Assembly: GCF_028618695.1 (NCBI RefSeq)
Contig: NZ_JAQIVI010000087.1
Span: forward strand, 1 to 21,334
DNA length: 21,334 nucleotides
Source: Natrinema soli
GTDB lineage: Archaea > Halobacteriota > Halobacteria > Halobacteriales > Natrialbaceae
Direction: 5' to 3'
Positions 1-5,671 of this stretch are shown here, one piece after another (the first letter of the stretch is position 1; each line of letters starts with the position of its first letter). The notes under the pieces were generated by a model. That model worked only from the letters and a program-made list of their open reading frames with translations. It was not told where the DNA came from and did no database searches. The position numbers and the translations under genes are program-made.

Positions 1-91
1 CAACGCGCCGATCATGGACATCGCCGATTACGCCATCGTCGACGACCTCTTCGACGTCGTCCCCGAGCTCATCGAAGAGTTCGAGGGCTAA
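1..91 (+). CDS. etfA: Electron transfer flavoprotein alpha subunit, C-terminal end (partial)
   Basis: Only the last 29 codons are in the window, in the frame starting at base 2 and ending in TAA at 89-91. They read NAPIMDIADYAIVDD, followed by LFDVVPELIEEFEG. This matches the conserved end of the ETF alpha subunit (FixB/EtfA), where an NAPI or DAPI motif in the FAD-binding domain is followed by an A(I/V)VDDLFxVVP helix. The family carries electrons from acyl-CoA and other dehydrogenases to the quinone pool through FAD, as a heterodimer with ETF beta. The main gene body lies upstream of the window, so its start, operon and promoter cannot be seen. A strong hairpin terminator follows ten bases after the stop, and degenerate copies of this same 3' end recur at 263-295 and 392-427. 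The assignment rests on a short tail but a characteristic one. Confidence 0.8.
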   Translation, partial: NAPIMDIADYAIVDDLFDVVPELIEEFEG

Positions 92-100
92 GCAGTTGTA

Positions 101-133
101 CCGCGAGCGTCCATGACGCTCGCGGCATTTTTT
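101..133 (+). terminator. Hairpin plus T-tract terminator after etfA
   Basis: A perfect 10-bp inverted repeat (CCGCGAGCGT at 101-110 and ACGCTCGCGG at 116-125) with a 5-base loop is followed by six Ts at 128-133. This is a strong terminator-like structure just after the etfA stop. A second T-tract at 142-147 follows within the repeated element described separately. Confidence 0.75.
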
Positions 134-260
134 GGTCCAGATTTTTTGCGCCAGCGCGGGACCTCCGGTCCCGCGTGACGTGCGAACGGGCGCTTCGCGC
201 CCGTGAGCAGAGAGTGGTCGCGAACAGCGTGAGCGACCCGAACGGAAAAAAGGTGGTCGC
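128..260 (+). repeat. 3'-end-associated element, copy 1 (T-tract to A-tract)
   Basis: The copy runs from a T6 tract (128-133), through GGTCCAGA and a second T6 tract (142-147), a hairpin-rich GC stretch and GTGAGCGACCCGAACGG, to an A6 tract (246-251) and GGTGGTCGC. The same ordered landmarks occur at 330-391 and at 9048-9120. A diverged copy of the preceding gene's 3' end begins right after the element. At 133 bases it is the longest of the three; the extra length is the two hairpins at 155-175 and 186-204. Its function is unknown. Confidence 0.6.
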
Positions 261-262
261 AC

Positions 263-295
263 GTCGACCCCGAACTCATCGACGAGTTCCAGTAA
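263..295 (+). repeat. Degenerate second copy of the etfA 3' end
   Basis: This stretch translates in frame as VDPELIDEFQ followed by TAA, against VVPELIEEFEG and TAA at the real etfA end (56-91). Over the first ten codons 26 of 30 bases agree, and several differences are synonymous or conservative (GAG/GAA, GAA/GAC). The sequence after the stop also resembles that after etfA: both have CTTGTA or GTTGTA and then a CGAGCG hairpin. It has no start codon and no upstream coding context, so it is a tail duplication and not a gene. Confidence 0.7.
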
Positions 296-310
296 GGGAA
301 ACGACTTGTA

Positions 311-334
311 CGAGCGCTTCGCGCTCGCATTTTT
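311..334 (+). terminator. Hairpin plus T-tract after the second etfA tail copy
   Basis: A perfect 7-bp inverted repeat (CGAGCGC at 311-317 and GCGCTCG at 321-327, loop TTC) is followed by five Ts at 330-334. The layout matches the terminator after etfA itself, which supports duplication of tail and terminator together. Confidence 0.55.
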
Positions 335-391
335 GTCGAGATTTTTTCACGACGGGTGAACGGAGTGAATCCGAGTGGAAAAGGTCGTTCT
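330..391 (+). repeat. 3'-end-associated element, copy 2
   Basis: A short version of the element: T5 (330-334), GTCGAGA, T6 (342-347), then GGGTGAACGGAGTGAATCC, and A4 (379-382) followed by GGTCGTTC. A third copy of the etfA tail starts directly after it at 392. Confidence 0.6.
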
Positions 392-427
392 GACGTCGTG
401 CCCGCAGGTACCGAAGGGTTCCAGTAA
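392..427 (+). repeat. Degenerate third copy of the etfA 3' end
   Basis: It reads DVVPAGTEGFQ followed by TAA in frame. Bases 392-403 (GACGTCGTGCCC) match the etfA tail at 53-64 with one mismatch, and the end (GGTTCCAGTAA) matches the second copy at 263-295. About 27 of 33 aligned bases agree with etfA when the GGC codon is treated as a gap. It is a tail fragment without a start. Confidence 0.55.
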
Positions 428-829
428 CTCCTCGCGATCGCCGCGGTAACGAGATTCACGCGTCGCGTGGACCCGAGCGGGGAGCGGGAGGAACGGTCCG
501 TGAACGGCGACGTTCGACCCAGTGCGGACCGCAAATTAGGAAACGGCTATTGACTCTCGATCCGTCCTAGACCCGGTCCTCATACTCGTATCCGCTCGCA
601 AACGAGCGACGCCACCTCGAGTGACCACACCACGGTTCGTCCGATCCTGTCGACGCCACAGTCTACGACAATGACAGGTTATCGAGAGAGCGTGTTCCAA
701 CCGCGAAAAAGAGTCTCTCGGTTCGAAAATTTCCAATGTCGATCACGCGGGTATCGATGCACAACAGCATCGAGGTCGAAGCGTTCCGCACCAGCTCCGT
801 CGGACAAGTACCTAGATGTATCGGACTAT

Positions 830-842
830 ACGGATATATAGT
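830..842 (+). promoter_or_regulatory. TATA-rich promoter of the transducer gene
   Basis: The run ACGGATATATAGT lies about 45-55 bases before the ATG at 886. It is the only strong AT-rich box in the upstream region. A haloarchaeal TATA box sits about 27 bases before transcription start, so the leader would be roughly 20-25 bases. Confidence 0.5.
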
Positions 843-885
843 ACCCATAGCATCGTTTTTCATTTGACGATAGTCACTGTTGTTT

Positions 886-3432
886 ATGTGTTCAGGGTTT
901 CGAGAATTCGTTCCGAATGTCGTTCGAAAGAGTTACGCGTTAAAATTCGCCATTGTACTGCTCATTCTCGGCGTTTCCGTGGGGGCGATTGGCATCGTCG
1001 GAACGATGGAAATCGAAACGGGCGTCCAGTCGAACGTCTACGAGAACCACGGAGCGCTCGCCCTCCACCAGTCCGAGGCGGTGAGCGAGTTCCACGACGA
1101 GAATCGACGCACGCTCAGCTTGACCGCTGGGTACAGCAGGTTGAACAGTTCCAATCAGACGCAGGCCCAGACGTTCATCGATAGACAGATCGAGGATCTG
1201 GGTGGCGGTAACGTCGGCGAGGCCCACCTCCACTTCCTCGAGACGGACGGTTCCGTTATCGCGAGTTCGATGGATGAGACGGAAAGCGAAATCAGCGGCG
1301 AGTGGGTCGACAAACTCGATCAAAAGAGTGGAACGTACGCGAGCGACGTCTATCGAAGCGGCTATGACGGAAGCAAGCCGCGGGTCGCGTACGTGACCGA
1401 TCAGGGCGAGATGTCCGACGGAACGGTGCTGGTGTACACGGTTCCGCTGACCGAATTACCGGTCACCAATATCGAGGACGCCCGCACGGTGATCGTCGAC
1501 TCGAACGGTACGATCGCATTCGACGAACGGGAACAGAGAATTCTCGAGCCCTACGACGAGGATCGCGAACCGCTCGAGAAGGCCACGGAAATCAACACCC
1601 GTCAGGGCGGCGGGATGGAGGCGGGTCCTGCGGGCGGAACCCTCGCGATCGAAGGTCAGTTCGATGGACAGCGGTACGTCGTCGGTTACGCCCCGGTCCC
1701 CGGCACCGACTGGGTGGCACTCGTACACACGCCGACCGACCAGGCCTACGGCTTCGTCGAGGACGTGCGCCTGTACGGCACGCTCGCGACGATCGGGGCC
1801 GTGCTCCTCATCGGCCTCGTCGGCGCGGGCATCGGCCGGAACACCTCCAGATCGATCGATCGGCTGACCGACAAGGCGGGTCGGATGGAGGACGGCGAAC
1901 TCGACGTCGACCTCAGTTCGCCACGGATCGACAGCATCGGGCAGCTCTACGACGGATTCGACAACATGCGGAACTCCCTGAAAACCCGGATCACGGAAGC
2001 GAACGAGGCACGTGACGAGGCCGAACGAGCGCGGTCGGAAAGCGAACGAATCAACGAACACCTCGAGCGGAAGGCCGACGAGTACAGCGACGTGATGCAG
2101 GCGGCCGCCGGCGGCGACCTGACGGCCCGAATGCACGCCGACAGCGAGAACGAGGCGATGGCGGAGATCGCTGCGGAGTTCAACGAGATGATCGCGGAAC
2201 TCGAGACGACGACGGCGTCGGTGAAGGCGTTCGCGTCCGACGTTGCGACCGCCTCCGAGCAGGTGACCGCCTCGAGCGAGGAGGTTCACTCGGCCTCCCA
2301 GCAGGTCACGGAATCGATTCAGGAGATCTCCGACGGCGCCGTTCGGCAGAACGACAGCCTCCAGACGGTCAACCAGGAGATGGGCGAACTGTCGACGACC
2401 ACCGAGGAGATCGCGGCCTCCTCGAACGAAGTCGCCGGCATCGCCGAACGTACCGCGAGAGCGGGCAAGCGCGGTCGCGAGGCCGCTCAGAAAGCGATCG
2501 CGGGCATGAACGAGATCGAGACGGGGTCCGCCGCCGCCGTCGAGGAGATCGAGCAACTACAGATCGAAGTCGAACAGATCGACGACCTGCTCGAGTTCAT
2601 CACCGAGATCGCCGAACAGACCAACATGCTGGCGCTGAACGCCAACATCGAGGCCTCCCGGACCGAAAGCTCCGACGACGGCTTCGCCGTGGTCGCCGGG
2701 GAGGTCAAGGACCTCGCTGCGGAGACCAAGGAGGCCGCCGGGGACATCGAAGATCGCCTCGAGCGGATCAAAGAGCAGACCGAACGCACGGCCGACGAGG
2801 TCGAACAGGCCAGCGATCGGGTCGCCGAACACACCGACGCGGTGGGACACGCCGTGGAAGCGCTCGACCAAATCGCCGAGTACGCCGAGACGACCAACGA
2901 TGGCGTTCAGGAGATTTCCGCCGCAACCGAAGAGCAGGCGGCCTCGACGCAGGAGGTCGTCGCGATGGTCGACGACGCTGCGGTGATCGCTGAGGAGACC
3001 AGTTCGGAGAGCGAAACCGTCGCCGCCGCGGCCGAGGAGCAGACGACCTCGCTCACGGAAGTCTCCCGGAGCGCCGACGAACTCGCGAGCCAGGCGGCTC
3101 ACCTCTCAGAGACGCTGGATTACTTCGAGACCGAGCGCGATGCCGACGCGGACGTCGACTTCGAAACCACCACCTCGTTCGAGTCTGCAGGTGACACGAT
3201 GTTGGAGTTCGACGGCGACCTCGTCGAAAACGGCGAATCGGCAGCCGACGGCGAATCCGACGAGTCGGCGGTCGACGGAGTTGCCGACGAGTCGATGGCC
3301 ACGCCCGCCGTCGCCGACGCCGACGGTGACGGCGAGGGCGATACCGGCAGTGACGCCGACGGCAACACCGGCGACGACAAGCGAGGCGGTGTGGACGCGT
3401 TCGAGTTCGAGGGGCCGGACGACGGAAACTGA
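886..3432 (+). CDS. Methyl-accepting chemotaxis transducer (Htr-type, dCache-HAMP-MCP)
   Basis: A membrane receptor that would pass an external signal to CheA/CheW and so bias archaellum rotation. Numbered from the ATG at 886 (848 aa), it has a first membrane helix at about 19-40 (KFAIVLLILGVSVGAIGIVG) and an extracellular region of about 255 residues of the Cache type seen in haloarchaeal Htr proteins. A second membrane helix follows at about 297-318, then a HAMP segment to about 370, a long coiled coil, and the MCP signalling domain. The kinase-contact tip is clear near residues 571-610 (FITEIAEQTNMLALNANIEA, then DDGFAVVAGEVKDLAAET). The last 90 residues are a low-complexity acidic tail rich in DGD and ESD. 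TTG at 880 would add two residues, but I prefer the ATG. No che genes are adjacent, so it is an orphan transducer. The ligand cannot be told from sequence. Confidence 0.92.
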   Translation: MCSGFREFVPNVVRKSYALKFAIVLLILGVSVGAIGIVGTMEIETGVQSNVYENHGALALHQSEAVSEFHDENRRTLSLTAGYSRLNSSNQTQAQTFIDRQIEDLGGGNVGEAHLHFLETDGSVIASSMDETESEISGEWVDKLDQKSGTYASDVYRSGYDGSKPRVAYVTDQGEMSDGTVLVYTVPLTELPVTNIEDARTVIVDSNGTIAFDEREQRILEPYDEDREPLEKATEINTRQGGGMEAGPAGGTLAIEGQFDGQRYVVGYAPVPGTDWVALVHTPTDQAYGFVEDVRLYGTLATIGAVLLIGLVGAGIGRNTSRSIDRLTDKAGRMEDGELDVDLSSPRIDSIGQLYDGFDNMRNSLKTRITEANEARDEAERARSESERINEHLERKADEYSDVMQAAAGGDLTARMHADSENEAMAEIAAEFNEMIAELETTTASVKAFASDVATASEQVTASSEEVHSASQQVTESIQEISDGAVRQNDSLQTVNQEMGELSTTTEEIAASSNEVAGIAERTARAGKRGREAAQKAIAGMNEIETGSAAAVEEIEQLQIEVEQIDDLLEFITEIAEQTNMLALNANIEASRTESSDDGFAVVAGEVKDLAAETKEAAGDIEDRLERIKEQTERTADEVEQASDRVAEHTDAVGHAVEALDQIAEYAETTNDGVQEISAATEEQAASTQEVVAMVDDAAVIAEETSSESETVAAAAEEQTTSLTEVSRSADELASQAAHLSETLDYFETERDADADVDFETTTSFESAGDTMLEFDGDLVENGESAADGESDESAVDGVADESMATPAVADADGDGEGDTGSDADGNTGDDKRGGVDAFEFEGPDDGN

Positions 3433-3454
3433 CGCTCGCGGAACCGTCACCTAC

Positions 3455-3460
3455 TTTTTT
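3455..3460 (+). terminator. T-tract after the transducer gene
   Basis: Six Ts lie 22 bases after the transducer stop with no clear hairpin before them; archaeal termination can use T-tracts alone. The tract also sits 22-27 bases before the next ATG (3482), so it may double as the TATA-like box of the polyprenyl synthase gene. Confidence 0.35.
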
Positions 3461-3481
3461 GCCCCCTCCTAGGGTCCGTCA

Positions 3482-4324
3482 ATGGAACGTCTGGAGCGTC
3501 GTCGGGCGCTGATCGAGGAGCGCCTCGTCGAAGTGATCGGCGACGTCGAGCCGGACGCGCTCAGGGACGAGGTCCGCCATGCGGCGCTGGCGGGCGGGAA
3601 GCGCGTGCGGCCGTTGGTATCGGTACTGGCCTGCGAGACCGTCGGCGGAACGGAGGAGGACGCGGTCGATTTCGGCGTCGGAATCGAACTCGTCCACACG
3701 GCGTCACTGGTCGTCGACGACATCATCGACCGCTCCGAACTGCGGCGCGGAACGACCAGCACCTGGGCCGAGTTCGGTCACGGCCCGGCGATCATCACGA
3801 GCGACGGTCTACTGGGCGAGGCGTTCGCGCTCTTTTCCGCCGATCCGGACGCGACCCGGGTCGTCGCCGACGCCATGGTCGAACTCGGCGTCGGCGAGGC
3901 GACCGAACTGTCGGCCGAACCCGCGAACGAGGACGAGTACATGACCCTCGCTCGGCGCAAGACCGGCGCGCTGTTTCGAGCCGCGGCGGAACTCGGTGCG
4001 ATCGCCGCCGACTCCGACCCCGTTACCGTCGACGCGCTCGGCGAGTACGCCGAACGGGTCGGCGTCGCCTTCCAGATCAGGGACGACGTGTTAGACGCCG
4101 TCGCCGATCCGGAGGCGCTGGGCAAACCGACCGGCCACGACGCCGCCCTCGAGCGGCCGTCGGTCGTTCAGGTGACCAAACTCACGCCCGAGGAGGCGAA
4201 CGATCGCGCCCGGAGGGAAGCCGATCGGGCGATCGACGCCCTGGATCGGGTCGAGGTCGCCGATCCCGACGCGCGAGAGTACCTGCTCGAGCTGGCCGAG
4301 TTCGTCGTCGATCGCGAACGGTAG
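3482..4324 (+). CDS. Short polyprenyl (trans-isoprenyl) diphosphate synthase family protein
   Basis: Condenses isopentenyl diphosphate with allylic diphosphates to make the isoprenoid chains used for archaeal lipids, quinones or carotenoids. The first Asp-rich motif is LVVDDIIDRSELRRG, about residues 76-90. The second is FQIRDDVLDAV, about 198-208, followed by LGKPTGHDAALERPSVV in place of the usual GKxxGxDxxxGKxTxP. The catalytic lysine region RRKTGALF is present. At 280 residues it is shorter than typical archaeal GGPP synthases (about 330-350). The helix that usually carries GGQxxDL reads GEATEL here, so the usual Gln and Asp are missing. It may be a divergent paralogue with other chain-length or substrate use. 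It follows the transducer by 49 bases but appears to have its own promoter, and converges on the DUF373 gene. Confidence 0.85.
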   Translation: MERLERRRALIEERLVEVIGDVEPDALRDEVRHAALAGGKRVRPLVSVLACETVGGTEEDAVDFGVGIELVHTASLVVDDIIDRSELRRGTTSTWAEFGHGPAIITSDGLLGEAFALFSADPDATRVVADAMVELGVGEATELSAEPANEDEYMTLARRKTGALFRAAAELGAIAADSDPVTVDALGEYAERVGVAFQIRDDVLDAVADPEALGKPTGHDAALERPSVVQVTKLTPEEANDRARREADRAIDALDRVEVADPDAREYLLELAEFVVDRER

Positions 4325-4367
4325 GACGACATCGTCACAGAGGCGGCCCGCAACAGGCGATACGAAG

Positions 4368-5483
4368 TTAGACCCGTTCAGCCCCTCGCGTCCCCTCATC
4401 TCGATCCGAGTCGGAAAACCGCGATTCCGCGACGGCGAACGTGAGCGTGCTCACGATTCCAAGCAGCGTGCCCGCCGTCAGCGCCGCCGCGAGGTAGGCG
4501 ATTTCGACGTCGTCGAGGAAGAACGCGCTCACCGCGTGGAGAACGATCGCGATCGAGAGCACGTAAAACGGCGCGTTGAGGTATCGCCACTCGAGCGAAC
4601 CCGCGATGTACTCGTCGGTGATCTGGCCGAGGCTGGTGGTCAGTCCCGCGGCGGCGAACCAGTGGATCGAGCCGTAGACGAGCGCGGCGAGCATAACGGG
4701 GACTCCGAGGTCGCCGGACGTCGATCGACGGACCGACTCGAGCGAGTCCATCCCGCTGACGCCCCCGAGGACGAACAACGCGGCGGCGACGACGTACGCG
4801 AGGAGGGTCGTTCGTCCGGCGTACAGCGAGCGTCGGGCGCGTTCGACGGTCGCGTCCAGCCGGTCGCCGAGGCCGAGGCCGCGCGAGATGAGATAGAGCC
4901 CGAGCAGCGCCGACGTCGTCCCCAGCACGAACCCCGGCAGGTTCAGGAAGGTCCCGATCAGCGCGAGCGGATAGATCAACAGCAGGATTCCCAGCGGAAT
5001 GAGCACCGTTCCGCGCGTTTCGGGGTCGTTCAGCACTTGCTTGATCGTGTAGTACATCGACTCGAGGTTCTGCGCCTGTCGAACGACGACCCGCCGGACG
5101 CCGTCGATGGGGACCCGCGAGCGGATGATCGGAATGACGGACTCGTCCTGGGCCCCGTCGGTGACAACGAGCGCGGTGACGTCCTCGCCGGTCGAGAGGC
5201 TCGCGAGGACGGTGTCGACCTCGTCGCCGACCTCGCGGTTGGCGCTGACGTCGCCCTGGTCGTTACCGGTGACGACGGCGACCTCGACGCTCTCGTCGCG
5301 CTCGGTGAGGTCGTCGTAGACGTGCAACCCCTGAAAGATGACGTTGACGTCCGAGTCCTCCGGGTCGGCGGTCGCGAGGGCGACGGCCGCTTCCTCGACG
5401 GGCTCGCGACCGATGACCGGCGTCGAGAAACCGGTCTTGCGGCCGAGGTCGTCGTCGAGGTCGACACAGAGGACCAGCAGCAT
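4368..5483 (-). CDS. DUF373 family multi-pass membrane protein
   Basis: A conserved archaeal family of unknown function. The first 150 or so residues form a soluble alpha/beta domain (LLVLCVDLDDDLGRKTG, GREPVEEAAVALATADPEDS, EVAVVTGNDQGD, ALVVTDGAQDES, VVVRQAQNLESMYYTIKQVL) typical of DUF373. The remaining 220 residues hold about six hydrophobic helices, starting GTVLIPLGILLLIYPLALIG and ending LAAALTAGTLLGIVSTLTFAV. The CVDLDDDLG start and the Asp-rich pattern suggest a nucleotide- or metal-binding fold, but no activity is known to me. The length (371 aa) fits the family. The ATG at 5483 opens directly into the conserved LLVLCVDLDDD strand. It lies downstream of the kinase gene on the same strand with a 188-base gap containing a 16-bp tandem repeat, so co-transcription is uncertain. 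Confidence 0.85.
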   Translation of the reverse strand: MLLVLCVDLDDDLGRKTGFSTPVIGREPVEEAAVALATADPEDSDVNVIFQGLHVYDDLTERDESVEVAVVTGNDQGDVSANREVGDEVDTVLASLSTGEDVTALVVTDGAQDESVIPIIRSRVPIDGVRRVVVRQAQNLESMYYTIKQVLNDPETRGTVLIPLGILLLIYPLALIGTFLNLPGFVLGTTSALLGLYLISRGLGLGDRLDATVERARRSLYAGRTTLLAYVVAAALFVLGGVSGMDSLESVRRSTSGDLGVPVMLAALVYGSIHWFAAAGLTTSLGQITDEYIAGSLEWRYLNAPFYVLSIAIVLHAVSAFFLDDVEIAYLAAALTAGTLLGIVSTLTFAVAESRFSDSDRDEGTRGAERV

Positions 5484-5603
5484 CGGGTTGTGGTTGCACG
5501 CCGCGGTATTTCCGTCTTCTGGGACGGAGAACGGATCAGTCGGTCGACGCGAACCCGTCCGTCGAGCAACCAGCGCGAGAACCGTAACCGAATAACAGGA
5601 TGG

Positions 5604-5650
5604 GCGAACGGCGACCGGAGCGAACGGCGACCGGAGCGAACAGCGGCCGA
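5604..5650. repeat. 16-bp tandem repeat upstream of the DUF373 gene
   Basis: GCGAACGGCGACCGGA occurs twice in perfect tandem (5604-5619 and 5620-5635), followed by a third degenerate unit GCGAACAGCGGCCGA (5636-5650). It lies between the kinase stop codon and the DUF373 promoter region. It may be simple slippage in GC-rich DNA. Confidence 0.8.
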
Positions 5651-5671
5651 GACGAATCGTGTCCAGTCGAC

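Larger units (their letters stand above)
92..885. other. Gene-free region between etfA and the transducer gene
   Basis: About 790 bases carry no credible gene. The first 340 bases hold terminator hairpins, T- and A-tracts and two degenerate copies of the etfA 3' end (annotated separately). Two further perfect hairpins are at 155-175 (9-bp arms CGCGGGACC and GGTCCCGCG, 3-base loop) and 186-204 (8-bp arms, TTC loop). From about 428 to 830 I see only unique sequence without a coding signal; short open frames on either strand there have no recognisable protein features. The last 50 bases carry the transducer promoter. Confidence 0.7.

Noticed and set aside
88..534. A 148-codon minus-strand frame over the etfA downstream region
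   Set aside because: It reads through hairpins and the repeated element, and its composition and internal near-repeats come from the element, not from a protein.
1456..2556. A 366-codon open frame on the minus strand
   Set aside because: It is antisense to the transducer, with low-complexity Arg/Gly/Leu/Val composition and no recognisable motif.
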